From: a virus
Virus record (IMG/VR): IMGVR_UViG_3300020202_000104
Coordinates: 1-46,921 of that record
Reading direction: 5' to 3' (one strand)
DNA: 46,921 nt
Part shown: in pieces, positions 1 to 8,806 of the stretch
Position numbering within the stretch: position 1 is the first letter of the stretch
How the letters are laid out: the number at the start of each line of letters is the position of its first letter
Notes under the pieces: model-generated
What the model saw: the letters and a program-made list of their open reading frames with translations, nothing else
Told to the model about the DNA's origin: nothing
The model's database searches: none
Program-made: the position numbers and the translations under genes

Positions 1-2
1 GC

Positions 3-161
3 GGCTCGCGGGCACGGCGCCATCGCATCACCGGCGAGGTGCAGTTCGTGCTCTGGAATGCCGGGGAGCGTGGCCACGCCGAGGACTACTGGCACCGGAT
101 GGATGAATCGCATTGGCCCGGATTCCAGCCCGCCCCCACCGACGGCGAGGGGAAGCGGTGA
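3..161 (+). CDS. 3' end of a small hypothetical early protein (partial)
   Basis: An open frame enters from the left edge and ends at TGA 159-161. The 52 visible residues include the stretch VLWNAGERGHAEDYW and are rich in Trp, His and acidic residues, like many small phage accessory proteins. The next gene starts with GTG at 158, giving a GTGA overlap, which supports this frame. The right-edge partial gene (46824) is similar in style, but joining the two ends directly does not keep the frame, so either bases are missing at the junction or they are different genes. Function unknown. Confidence 0.55.
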   Translation, partial: GSRARRHRITGEVQFVLWNAGERGHAEDYWHRMDESHWPGFQPAPTDGEGKR

Positions 162-250
162 GCGATCCCGCCATCATCAACTTTCTGAGCGGCCTTGTCG
201 GGCTCGCCTTCATCGCTCTCGCCATCTCTGGCATGAGGAGACGTAAATGA
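158..250 (+). CDS. 30-residue single-span membrane peptide
   Basis: A GTG start overlaps the previous stop as GTGA, and the stop TGA 248-250 overlaps the next ATG at 247 as ATGA. The 30-residue product has a short polar N-terminus, one hydrophobic stretch (about residues 7-25, LSGLVGLAFIALAISGM) and a basic MRRRK tail, the layout of a small inner-membrane protein with its C-terminus in the cytoplasm. It is supported by overlaps on both sides and by the membrane pattern, not by homology. Role unknown. Confidence 0.6.
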   Translation: MSDPAIINFLSGLVGLAFIALAISGMRRRK

Positions 251-456
251 CTGACCCCCACCACGCCGAGACCGCGAGCGGGCTGCTGCCGAAACCGTCT
301 AAGCCGGTTCGCATGCTGCGCGCCTGCCGAGAAGCCGTGCACAACACCCTGACGCCGGTGGCTGGTCCTGAGCTACTGGCCCAGAATCCCACACTGGCGC
401 TTGATATCGCCGATGAGGTGCTGACCGCCTACTTCAAGGTCGAGGAGGAAGGATGA
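247..456 (+). CDS. small hypothetical early protein
   Basis: This 69-residue protein has ATGA overlaps at both ends (with the gene ending at 250 and the gene starting at 453), so it is translationally coupled. The N-terminus is Pro/Ser-rich. The second half reads like a short helical domain (LALDIADEVLTAYFKVEEEG). I recognise no family. Confidence 0.65.
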   Translation: MTDPHHAETASGLLPKPSKPVRMLRACREAVHNTLTPVAGPELLAQNPTLALDIADEVLTAYFKVEEEG

Positions 457-1625
457 CCACAGACATCAGCACCCCCGCCGTGCGTAGCGGCGAGGTCCGT
501 GAGAAGCTCCACCGCTGGGCCTTCGCGCATGAATACTACGCCAACGCCTACGTCGATCCCGCAGCGCCGTTCCCTGACCTGAAGCCGGCACACGACGATT
601 GCATTCGCGCGCTGCAAGAGGGTGCGCTCCTGATCATCCAGTACCTCAACGGCGAAGTGCGTAGCGGCGAGGTCGATGCGCGGGGGCTGGAGGCGGCGAA
701 GGACTTGGTCATCGCTACGGCACGGAGGATCAACAGCGGCCCCTACGAGGACGTGCGGATGACCGGCGCGCTCGCTGCGCTGGATGCTGCCCTGACCGCC
801 ACCGACGGCGGGGATGGGGATTCCAACGGCAACCAGAAAGCAGAGGATGTAAGCCATGGCGCTATTCTTCCGGTGCAAGTGCGGGTCGCTCAACATCCAG
901 ACGCGGAAGGAATGCACCAGTTGCGGCAAGCCGAGGCCGCGCAAGCCGAAGCTAGTCAGCGTGAGGATCAACACGATCCGGACAGGGCGGCAAAGGAAGT
1001 AGCGAGCCCCGACACCGCGGGCGGGGATGGGGTGGAGATCACGGAGGAGATGGTCGAGACAGCGGCGATGACCTACGACACGACGCCGATAGATCCCAAC
1101 GAGCGACACGGGCAGGGGCACCGTCGCGCCATGCGTAGCGCCTTGGCAGCAGCCCTGCGGCACGCGCGGAGGACTGAGCGGGACCAGGCATGGACCGCTA
1201 CCTGCCTCCGTCGCCTCATGGAGGCCGCTGGCGAATCGTGGGCCGACTGGTGTGACGCCGACATCGGGGAGATGGTCGCGCACGTTGAGGGACTGGCTCA
1301 AGCGAGCGAGGAAGCCGAGCGGCTGCGGTCGATCATCCAGCGAGCAGCCGATGAGATCAGCGAGGCTCTGGCGTGGGCGTGGGATGCTCGGCCCGAGACG
1401 TTGGTCGGCTGGTGCAAGCAACTGGCCGCAGACCGGAGGCACGCGCGGGGGGTGGGGGATGCGCCCGAGATCGGCCCCGCTCATGCACTACTCAAGCGCA
1501 TCGCCCAGGCTTCGTACCGAGACGAGACAGGCGCGATGGTGGTGGCGCTCGACGAGATCGAGGGCGACATCGTGCTCCTGGAGACAGCACTGAGGGCGCG
1601 CGGGGGGGTGGGGGAGAAGTCGTGA
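453..1625 (+). CDS. 390-residue composite early protein, probable in-frame fusion
   Basis: The frame starts at ATG 453, coupled to the previous gene, and stays open to TGA 1623-1625. It reads as two unlike parts. Residues 1 to about 128 form a helical protein (KLHRWAFAHEYYANAYV). Residues about 194-390 begin at a possible internal GTG (1032) with VEITEEMVETAAM and continue through RRAMRSALAAAL and coiled-coil-like helices, resembling stand-alone small phage proteins. The linker, about residues 129-190, is low in structure because the same DNA encodes a zinc ribbon in another frame (856-1002). In the +1 frame a TAA lies at 850-852, just before that gene, so an ancestral stop may have been lost by a frameshift. 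An 18-base repeat (480-497 and 657-674) lies in the first part. Function unknown. Confidence 0.5.
   Translation: MTTDISTPAVRSGEVREKLHRWAFAHEYYANAYVDPAAPFPDLKPAHDDCIRALQEGALLIIQYLNGEVRSGEVDARGLEAAKDLVIATARRINSGPYEDVRMTGALAALDAALTATDGGDGDSNGNQKAEDVSHGAILPVQVRVAQHPDAEGMHQLRQAEAAQAEASQREDQHDPDRAAKEVASPDTAGGDGVEITEEMVETAAMTYDTTPIDPNERHGQGHRRAMRSALAAALRHARRTERDQAWTATCLRRLMEAAGESWADWCDADIGEMVAHVEGLAQASEEAERLRSIIQRAADEISEALAWAWDARPETLVGWCKQLAADRRHARGVGDAPEIGPAHALLKRIAQASYRDETGAMVVALDEIEGDIVLLETALRARGGVGEKS
856..1002 (+). CDS. 48-residue zinc-ribbon protein nested in another frame
   Basis: ATG 856 follows an AGAGGA ribosome-binding site, and the frame ends at TAG 1000-1002. The product begins MALFFRCKCGSLN and has two Cys pairs (C7-x-C9 and C20-x2-C23, CTSCGK) followed by a very basic tail, a clear minimal zinc ribbon. 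It lies wholly inside the 453-1625 frame in a different phase. The protein-like content here and the non-protein-like linker in the longer frame suggest this is the real gene of the stretch. It probably binds nucleic acid or protein; no specific role can be named. Confidence 0.7.
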   Translation: MALFFRCKCGSLNIQTRKECTSCGKPRPRKPKLVSVRINTIRTGRQRK

Positions 1626-1813
1626 GCGGACTCTCCGCCTGCAAGCGCAAGCAGCGCTACGCCGACCAGCCGAGCGCGATCAACGCCGCCGCCAAGATCC
1701 TACGCTCGGGCAACGCCACGTACCTGCGCGCCTACCGCTGCACCTACTGCGGCTGCTACCACCTCACCAACACCAAGCCGGCGACGTCGCCGAAGGATGC
1801 CGCCCATGCCTGA
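1622..1813 (+). CDS. small Cys-pair zinc-binding-type phage protein
   Basis: GTG 1622 overlaps the previous stop as GTGA, giving 63 residues. The pattern (CKRKQRY, then AINAAAKILRSGN, then LRAYRCTYCGCYHLT) matches a very common small phage and prophage protein in which a basic N-terminal helix is followed by a C-x2-C-x-C-x-H knuckle. Function is not established for the family; nucleic-acid binding is likely. A longer upstream reading of this frame (from 1373) overlaps the previous gene out of phase and was rejected. Confidence 0.75.
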   Translation: MSGLSACKRKQRYADQPSAINAAAKILRSGNATYLRAYRCTYCGCYHLTNTKPATSPKDAAHA

Positions 1814-2084
1814 GCCCTGGACCTGTCCGGAGTGGATGCGCAGGTATGCCCCCTGCTTCACGATGATCGAGGATCCGACCGTCGCCGAGATCGAACGGCA
1901 CATGAACATGCCGGACAAGCTGGAGACGGCGGTCGCCGTCAAGGTGGTGACCGTCGCCGCTCAGGTCGCACTGCTCAAGCGCCTCATGCTCGACGGCCTG
2001 CTGCTGATTGAGAACCCCGAGGCGCCGCCGAAGCCGAAGGCCAAGCGGGTCAAGCCGGCGAAGAAGAAGCGCCGCCGGCGCTAG
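1806..2084 (+). CDS. last gene of the rightward operon, basic-tailed hypothetical
   Basis: ATG 1806 was chosen because an AAGGA motif lies about eight bases upstream; another ATG at 1797 is adjacent to that motif. The 92-residue protein has an N-terminal CPEWMRRYAPC segment, a predicted helical middle (VVTVAAQVALLKRLMLDGLLLIE) and a Lys/Arg-rich tail ending KKKRRRR. It may bind nucleic acid. Its TAG (2082-2084) shares the palindrome CTAG with the stop of the giant late gene on the other strand, so the two operons meet with no spacer. Confidence 0.65.
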   Translation: MPEPWTCPEWMRRYAPCFTMIEDPTVAEIERHMNMPDKLETAVAVKVVTVAAQVALLKRLMLDGLLLIENPEAPPKPKAKRVKPAKKKRRRR

Positions 2085-5000
2085 TCGTCGGCCTTCGCCA
2101 CCTCGGGGAAGCTCTGATTGATGCCGTCGAGGAACTGCCGCGCCAGCTTGCCGACCTCTTCGCGCGACATGCCCGCGCGCTTCGCCTTGGCCACGCGCTG
2201 GCTGGCGCGATCGAGGGCGCGCGCCCGGCCGAGCACCGTGGCGTTGGCCGCGGCGAACTGCTGCCGCGCCGGGCCTTCGAGCCGCTCGAGCGCCGCCTGC
2301 AGCTGGTTGGCCGCCGACGTCGCGCGGTCGAAGACCATGAGCGGGTCGACACCGTTGGCGTAGTCGCGCATGGCCTTGGCCAGCGCCTCGCGCTCCGTGC
2401 CGCTGCGCGCCTGCCAGTAGCTGCGCGACATCTCCCCGATCTGCTGCGCCGGCTTGCCCTGCGGGCGGCCCTCGCGCTTCTCCTCGGCGAGGAAGCGCTG
2501 GACGTCCGCCTGGTCGGAGCCGGCCCCCTCGCGGACGATGCCGACCAGCGACTGGCCCAGGCGCTTGGCCGCGCCCGGCCGGTCCTCGCGCGGCAGGTCC
2601 GACGCCTGCATAGCCAGGGAGCCAGCGATGCCGAGGTGCCCGCGGATGAGGTGATCGACCACCCGGGCGTCGGCGCCGGTGATCCACTGCCCCACCTGGC
2701 CCAGGCCGCTGGCGTTCTTGGTGCCCTTGCGCTGCTCGACCGGGAGCTCCCGCTCGTAGTGCGGGACGATGTCGCGGTTGGTGAAGGTGCTGCGGTTGAG
2801 GGCGATCTCGACCTCGGTCTTGAGTGGGCCGACCAGCGCCGCGTCGTCGACCGGCAGCAGCGCGCGCGCCAGACTGCCGGCGTGGCCCTCGAACGCCTGA
2901 GCCGTGGCCTCCGAGGCGCTCTTGCCGTCGCGGACCATCAGCACCGTGGCGTCCACCGCGCGCTCGGCGCTGGCCGCGGCGACGCCGTAGGTGAACGGCT
3001 TGGGGATCGAGAGCCAGATGCCGGCCGCCACCTTGATGTTCCAGAAGAAGTCGCGCCGCCACGCCGGCAGGTTGCGGTACTCCTCCTCCTCGTCCTTGCC
3101 GCCCATCGCCGCCAGCAGGTAGCACGCCAGCGACGGCGCGAGGGCGTAGGCGCCCCAGCGCGCCGCAGTGCGCCCCGGCGCCCGGCCGACCGCCCGCGCC
3201 TCGGCCGCGAGGCCCTGGATGCTGGCGTTGAGGAAGGGCACGAACTGGTTGATGACGCGGATGGCGTTCCCGGCCACGGCGAAGTCGATCAGCTGGCGCG
3301 AGCGCAGCGCGGCGATCAGGCGCGCATTGTACTCGTCGAGCCCCTTGCCCCGGGCCTCGCGGTACGCCGCGTTGAACTCGTCGACCCGTCCGCGGAGCTC
3401 GCTGCCACGGATCCACCGGCCGTACGCGCCGCCGGCCTTCGCCAGGCTGGTGATGACCACGCTGCGGTCCTGCGCGAGCTCCTTGGTGCGCTTGGCGAGC
3501 TCGCGGTGCCAGTCCTTCGGGCCGCTCAGGTAGTGCCCGGCGAACGCGCCGCCGGCCATCATGGCGAGCGCGCGGTCCTGGTCGGTCTGCCCGCTCAGGC
3601 CCGGCAGCTGCTGGCGCAGACGGCGCGCCGCGCCGGCGAGGCCACCATCCCGCACCTGCGACACGATCAGGCGCGAGATGGAGTCGCGGATTCGGTTGCG
3701 GATCGCAAAGGGCGGGGTGTTGACGATCAGGTTGCGCAGCACCCGGCCGGGGATGGTCAGCGCGTTGAGGAACGGGCCCAGCTTGGTCACCTGGCCCCAA
3801 CCCTTGAGCGCCTTGAGGACGTGCTCCTCGAACAGCCAGTGCTCGGCCTGGCCGTCGCGGAAGACGGCGATGGCGTCCTTGGTGCCCTCGCGCACCTTCT
3901 GCCCGATGCCGGCGAGGAGCGGCTGCTCGCCGCTGTGCATGCCGCGGCGCACCTCGAGCAGGTCGACGAACGAGCGCAGCGCCTCGTTCCGGTCGGCCTC
4001 ATAGAGGACCTTGGCCGTCTGGTCGAGCAGGTTGGCGAAGGGGTTTTCCAGGAAGCGGGTCGATCCCTTGAATGCCTTGACCGGGTCCTTGGGCGAGCCG
4101 ATCCGGCGGCCGGTCGAACGCAGCCCGTCGAGGCCCTCCTCGGCGGCGCGGTGCATCGCCACATAGTACTCGTTCTTGGCCTTGATCGCCTCGTAGTGAT
4201 CGGGCGCGAGCCGGCCCTTCTCCACCGCGTAGCGCAGCACGGCGTCCGCCCAGGCGCGGTAGCGCTTGGCCCCCTCCTCCATGCGCGCGTGGCGCACCGG
4301 ATCCGACGCGATCGCCGCGAGGGCCTCCTGCGCCTGCTCGGTGTCGGAGAACACCCCGCCGCCGGTGCCGGCCAGCCGGCCCTTGATCGCCTCGGCCGCC
4401 CGGCGCATGCGCGCCGAGCCGCGCGCGAGGATCATCATGCGCGCGGTGTAGCGCTTCCGCGCCGTCTCGCGCAGCCGCTCGACGTCCTTGGCCAGGTCCT
4501 CGCCTAGGCCCTGCTGCGCCTGGTCGACGCGCTCGAGCACGGCCACCAGGTCCTTGGCCAGGGCGTCGCCGCGCTTGGCCAGCGCCTCGCGGGCGGTGGA
4601 GATCCGATCGCCCACCGCCTTGCGGCTGCCCTCGGCGAGCTCGTCGACCCGAGCCAGGTCCTTGTCGCCCTTGGCGATGGTGCCCTCGGCGCGCTCCTGG
4701 ACGTCCCCGACTGCGTCCACGGCCTTGCCGGTGCGCCGGCTCTGGCGGGCCAGCCGGGCGCGGTTGGCCGCCTCGGCGGCGTCGGCGGCGTTCTGCTCCG
4801 CGGCGTAGGCGGCGGCGATCTCCTGGGCGCGCTTGGCCAGGCTCTCGGCGACCGTGGCGTCCAGCTGCGCGGCGCGCTCGACCACGCGCTGGTTGACCAT
4901 GTAGTGCCCGAGGTCCGCCAGGTCCTTGGCGACCGTGGCCTTGGACCGCGCATCCACCCAGCCGGTCAGCCAGTCGATGCCGCCCTCGACGCCCTCGGCG

Positions 5001-8000
5001 CGCTCGAGGCGCGCGTCGACCATGCCACGGTCGATGATCGCCTGCTGCTTGTCGTAGATGCCGCCCAGGAGGCGGATGAGCACCTCGGGGTCGCGCTCCG
5101 GCGGGAGCTCGGGATCGCCGCCCAGGCGGGCGCGCTCGCCCTTGGCGAAGCGGATGCCCTTGATGACCGGCGCCAGCGCGTCGAGCGTCTCGGCCTTGAG
5201 CCGGTCCCACGCCGTCACCCGGAAGCCGTCGGCCCCGGCCATCAGGTCCTTCACGCCGCGGGAGAACGTCTCCAGCGGCCCCGGGCCGGTGTCGCCCAGG
5301 TCGCGGATGTTGGCCTTGCCGCGCTCCTCGGCCGGAAGCCCGGCCCAGCGGCGCACCTCGTCGCCGAAGTCGCGCAGCTTGGCGCGCACGTCCTCCGGCA
5401 GCAGCGCCTGGACGTGGGCGGTCAGCAGCGGCGCCGCGCGCTCGGTGGCCTCCGGGTTGAACATCCACGCGCGCAGGTACTCGGCCATGCCCTCGGCACG
5501 CCGGTAGTTCTGCGCCTGCGCCTCGGTCATGCCCAGCCGTGGCGAGGAGCCGAACGGCCAGAACTTCACGAGCTCGCCGTCGAACAGCGACGCGCGGCGC
5601 TCCACCACGGGGTTGAGGGCGCCACTCCCATCGGGGAGGTCGGCGCTCTGGAAGTCCGCCAGCAGGCCGTTGGCGTCGTCCGTCCAGTGCGCGAGCTCGT
5701 GCGCCGCCACGTCGAGGTCGCCCGACTGGCGGATGATCAGGCCGCCGGACTTGGGATCGTAGTAGCCGCCGGCTCCGCGCGGGGTCTTGGCGCGACGCAC
5801 CTGTGCGCCCAGCCACTCGCCGGCGTCGCGGATGATGTCCGGCAGCTTGCGGTCGGCGGAGCCGCCCGGGAGCGGCGCCACCGGCAGGCGCCCCAGGGCC
5901 ACCTGGTAGCGGTCGAGCGTGCGCTGGACGGTGGCCTGCACCCCGTCGCCCGGCTCCTCGGGGCGCACAGCGTCACCCTGCCGATCCTTCCCCTCGGAAG
6001 TGGGTGGGGTAGGCTCAGCGGTGCCCGTGCTCTGGGGGAGCCGTCCCGGGGCCTCGCTGCTGGCCGCGCCTGTAGTACGGCCGGCAGGGGCACCCTTCTT
6101 GGTGAACGCGGTGAGCAGCCAGGTCTTGGCCGTTCCGTTCCACTCCAGGCGCACCGCCGCGCGGTAGGTGCCGTCGTCCAGCTGGATGCGGTTCGCGGTG
6201 CGGCGCACCACCGGCAGGCGGCCGACGATCTCCTGCAGGTTCTCGACCACCTCGGGGTGGTGCGCCTCGAGCTTGGCCAGGCCGTAGCCGGTGTCGTCGT
6301 CCTGGCCGGGCTCGCCGTAGACCAGGTCGATGTCGCCGAGCTCGGGATGGTGCAGCGCGGCGATCGCCTCGCCCGAGCGCTGCTTGCGCAGCGCCGCGAC
6401 CGCGCCCTTGGCATCGTGGCGGTGCTGGCGCAGCAGCGGGCCGCCGTCGACCAGCGAGCGCTCGGCCTCGCCGGGGACACGCTCCGGGGACGCCTGGGCG
6501 TCGCCACCGGCGGACGGTTCACGGCCCAGGCGCCGGATGCGCGCGAACGGCACGTCATCCCACGGCGCCGCCGCTTCGCGCTTCGACGGGCCGCCCTGCG
6601 TCTCGGGGGCCGCCTCCTCCTGGATCGCCTCGCGCTCGACGATGTCCGCGCTGGCGTCGCGGTCGCGCCGCGCCTCCTCCAGAATCGCCTGGCCGCGCCG
6701 GCGCAGGAACTCGCCAGCGGCACCGCGCGGCGCCCGGCCCTCGCGCAGCGCCTTGGCGGCGCCCTGGACGGCGCTGGTGCTGCCGCCGGCCTTGGTGAAC
6801 TCCTCGAGCCACGGCGAGGTCCCCAGGCGCTTCCGGTAGCGGAAGGGCATGCCCATGTCGCCGATGGTGCGCTGCGTCGGCCGGATGCCGCCAACCTCGT
6901 CGACCGCGCCGAGGCCGCCCTCGAGCGCGTCGGCGAGCTCCGTCCGGTCCTCGGGGGTCAGCGCGTCGAGCGACCACGACCGCGGCGCTCCCGCGCCAGC
7001 AGCCACTCGATCTCCCGCCGGAGCTCCGGCATCGCCAGCAGGTTGGTCGCCACCTGTCGCCAACGGGTCGGCCGCCGGCGCAGGCGCGCCAACGGCTGGC
7101 CGCTCGCCAGCGCCGGCTGCGGGTGGTGCTCCTTGGTCGGCTGGGCCACGGCTGGGCTCCTGGGGCTGGATGCGGAGGGCCTCGCGCAGGCGCGGGCTGG
7201 TCGGCACCGGCTGGTCGTCGGCGATCGCCTCCATGGCCACGCCGTAGCGGCGCTGCCGCTCGGCCGCCGCCGCCTGGCGCAGGCTCGCCGCCTGCGGCTT
7301 GCCGATCGCGCCGCCGGCGCGCTGCGCCTCGATGGCCTCGAGCGCCTCGCGGTACTCGGCCTCGATCGCCTGGCGCGCCTCCTGGGTGCGGGCGAAGCGC
7401 GCGCGCTCGGCAAGATCGGGCACAGCTTTTGGCGCCAGATTATTACGCGGATTTATATCGTCCTGCCTGGACTCGACTTCCGGAGGCTGGCCGGATTCAT
7501 TTCCGACAGCCTCGGTAATCGGCGGCGCCGGCTCCGGCAGCCCGTCGGTGGCGAGCAGGCCGCGCAGAACCCGCGCCTCCTCGGCGGTCAGCCGCTCGAC
7601 GGCTGCGGCGATCTCCGCCTGGCGGTCCTCGGCAGGCGGCGCGCCGGTGTCGGGACGGCTCAGCGGGTAGGCGCGGCGGAACTCGTCCTGCACCTGCGCC
7701 GCGGCGATCTCCCGCGCTCCCACGTGGCGCGGTCCTGGGCCGGCGGCGGGATCGTCCACCGGCAGCGTCTCCGCCGGCCGCGAGGGATCGACGACCATCT
7801 CGCCCGCCATCTCCGGCGAGCCGAGGCGCGCCGCGGCGGCGCCGGCCGCCTGCTCGAGCTCCGCGCGCTCAGCCCGCGCCTGCTGGACGCGTCCAGCCGC
7901 CACGTTGCCGGCGTCGGTGGCGCCAGCCGCGCCCATGGTCAGCAGCGTCTGCACGGTGGTGTCGCGGGTCAGGGCGTAGAGCGCCTCCGGGGTCAGCGCC

Positions 8001-8806
8001 TCCGGGTCGATGCCGCCCACCTTGCGGTTGATGGCGTGGAGGAGCTCGGTCGGGAGCTCCTCGAGCGCGAGCTCGTGCCCGGTGCGCTTGGCGATCTCCT
8101 TGAGACCATCCCGCAAGCCAGCGCCGAACACCGGCGCCTGTGACTCGAAGCCGCCCAGGCCGACGCGCTGCATGATCGCCGCCAGGAGGCCCTCGATGGC
8201 CGCTGCGCGCGTTGCGTGTCCGGCAACCTCCATCCCCTGCAGGCCGGCGTCCCGTGCCTCGGTGATGCCTTCGTTGCCCTCCATGACCATCGGTGCGGCG
8301 ATCATGCCGGCCGCGCCTGCCGGCGAGGCCAGAGCGGCGGTGATCAGGGAGCGGGTGGCCCCCTGGACGCCGCGCGCCAGCGTGGGCGGGGCGCCCATCT
8401 CGGTGGCGGCGCGCTCGACGCCGGCGGCATAGAGCGCCGCCTCGCGCTTGGTGCGGTCGGCCGCGGCGTCCTCGCCGATGATCCGCTGGCCCAGGGCGGT
8501 CAGATCCGAGCCCGCGAGGGCCACGCCGCCATGGACCGGCGCCACGATGGCGCTGGCCGGCTGCCGGTCGGCGATCGCCTGCACCACCGCCTCCCGGCTG
8601 GGCAACGGGCGCTCGCCAAGGGCGTGCGCGAGCAGCGCTTCATCATCATAGAGCGATGGATGGACGTAGACCGTCGGGTCGGCCTCCGGCGCGTCCGGGA
8701 CCAGGTCGTCGAGCAGACCAGCCGGGCGCACCGGGAGCGCCGGCGGCGCTGCGTCCTCGGCCGCCAAGCGCTCGTCCGGCACCAGGTCATCGAACAGGCC
8801 GGGCAT
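2081..8806 (-). CDS. 2241-residue large polyvalent virion protein (nuclease + zincin + LPD38-like)
   Basis: This is the last and longest gene of the late operon. Residues 3-11 and 30-38 are near copies of GLFDDLVPD, a motif I associate with large phage ejection proteins. Residues about 800-900 (IDLVYGEPGQ, YGLAKLEAHHPEV, NRIQLDDGTYRAAVRLEW, WLLTAF) match the phage BECR-fold (Barnase/EndoU/ColicinE5-RelE-like) nuclease family. HELAHW at 1036-1041 is an HExxH zincin motif. A long Ala/Glu/Arg helical region spans about 1330-1490. Residues about 1750-1990, with KPFTYG near 1930, resemble large polyvalent-protein domain LPD38. Position after three internal-virion-like genes suggests it is packaged and ejected into the host, analogous to T7 gp16 (inference). 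Peptidase and nuclease activity are predicted from motifs only. Confidence 0.8.
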   Translation of the reverse strand: MPGLFDDLVPDERLAAEDAAPPALPVRPAGLLDDLVPDAPEADPTVYVHPSLYDDEALLAHALGERPLPSREAVVQAIADRQPASAIVAPVHGGVALAGSDLTALGQRIIGEDAAADRTKREAALYAAGVERAATEMGAPPTLARGVQGATRSLITAALASPAGAAGMIAAPMVMEGNEGITEARDAGLQGMEVAGHATRAAAIEGLLAAIMQRVGLGGFESQAPVFGAGLRDGLKEIAKRTGHELALEELPTELLHAINRKVGGIDPEALTPEALYALTRDTTVQTLLTMGAAGATDAGNVAAGRVQQARAERAELEQAAGAAAARLGSPEMAGEMVVDPSRPAETLPVDDPAAGPGPRHVGAREIAAAQVQDEFRRAYPLSRPDTGAPPAEDRQAEIAAAVERLTAEEARVLRGLLATDGLPEPAPPITEAVGNESGQPPEVESRQDDINPRNNLAPKAVPDLAERARFARTQEARQAIEAEYREALEAIEAQRAGGAIGKPQAASLRQAAAAERQRRYGVAMEAIADDQPVPTSPRLREALRIQPQEPSRGPADQGAPPAAGAGERPAVGAPAPAADPLATGGDQPAGDAGAPAGDRVAAGAGAPRSWSLDALTPEDRTELADALEGGLGAVDEVGGIRPTQRTIGDMGMPFRYRKRLGTSPWLEEFTKAGGSTSAVQGAAKALREGRAPRGAAGEFLRRRGQAILEEARRDRDASADIVEREAIQEEAAPETQGGPSKREAAAPWDDVPFARIRRLGREPSAGGDAQASPERVPGEAERSLVDGGPLLRQHRHDAKGAVAALRKQRSGEAIAALHHPELGDIDLVYGEPGQDDDTGYGLAKLEAHHPEVVENLQEIVGRLPVVRRTANRIQLDDGTYRAAVRLEWNGTAKTWLLTAFTKKGAPAGRTTGAASSEAPGRLPQSTGTAEPTPPTSEGKDRQGDAVRPEEPGDGVQATVQRTLDRYQVALGRLPVAPLPGGSADRKLPDIIRDAGEWLGAQVRRAKTPRGAGGYYDPKSGGLIIRQSGDLDVAAHELAHWTDDANGLLADFQSADLPDGSGALNPVVERRASLFDGELVKFWPFGSSPRLGMTEAQAQNYRRAEGMAEYLRAWMFNPEATERAAPLLTAHVQALLPEDVRAKLRDFGDEVRRWAGLPAEERGKANIRDLGDTGPGPLETFSRGVKDLMAGADGFRVTAWDRLKAETLDALAPVIKGIRFAKGERARLGGDPELPPERDPEVLIRLLGGIYDKQQAIIDRGMVDARLERAEGVEGGIDWLTGWVDARSKATVAKDLADLGHYMVNQRVVERAAQLDATVAESLAKRAQEIAAAYAAEQNAADAAEAANRARLARQSRRTGKAVDAVGDVQERAEGTIAKGDKDLARVDELAEGSRKAVGDRISTAREALAKRGDALAKDLVAVLERVDQAQQGLGEDLAKDVERLRETARKRYTARMMILARGSARMRRAAEAIKGRLAGTGGGVFSDTEQAQEALAAIASDPVRHARMEEGAKRYRAWADAVLRYAVEKGRLAPDHYEAIKAKNEYYVAMHRAAEEGLDGLRSTGRRIGSPKDPVKAFKGSTRFLENPFANLLDQTAKVLYEADRNEALRSFVDLLEVRRGMHSGEQPLLAGIGQKVREGTKDAIAVFRDGQAEHWLFEEHVLKALKGWGQVTKLGPFLNALTIPGRVLRNLIVNTPPFAIRNRIRDSISRLIVSQVRDGGLAGAARRLRQQLPGLSGQTDQDRALAMMAGGAFAGHYLSGPKDWHRELAKRTKELAQDRSVVITSLAKAGGAYGRWIRGSELRGRVDEFNAAYREARGKGLDEYNARLIAALRSRQLIDFAVAGNAIRVINQFVPFLNASIQGLAAEARAVGRAPGRTAARWGAYALAPSLACYLLAAMGGKDEEEEYRNLPAWRRDFFWNIKVAAGIWLSIPKPFTYGVAAASAERAVDATVLMVRDGKSASEATAQAFEGHAGSLARALLPVDDAALVGPLKTEVEIALNRSTFTNRDIVPHYERELPVEQRKGTKNASGLGQVGQWITGADARVVDHLIRGHLGIAGSLAMQASDLPREDRPGAAKRLGQSLVGIVREGAGSDQADVQRFLAEEKREGRPQGKPAQQIGEMSRSYWQARSGTEREALAKAMRDYANGVDPLMVFDRATSAANQLQAALERLEGPARQQFAAANATVLGRARALDRASQRVAKAKRAGMSREEVGKLARQFLDGINQSFPEVAKADD

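Noticed and set aside
1764-3800. 678-residue minus-strand frame overlapping the giant gene in another phase
   Set aside because: Arg/Pro/Gly-rich translation typical of a GC-rich off-frame; no motifs.
2636-4507. 623-residue plus-strand open frame
   Set aside because: Low-complexity Arg/Ala/Leu shadow of the giant minus-strand gene, without ribosome site or operon support.
4904-8143. 1079-residue plus-strand open frame inside the giant gene
   Set aside because: It is a long GC-rich shadow with no protein-like pattern; the minus frame has clear motifs (HELAHW, nuclease signatures).
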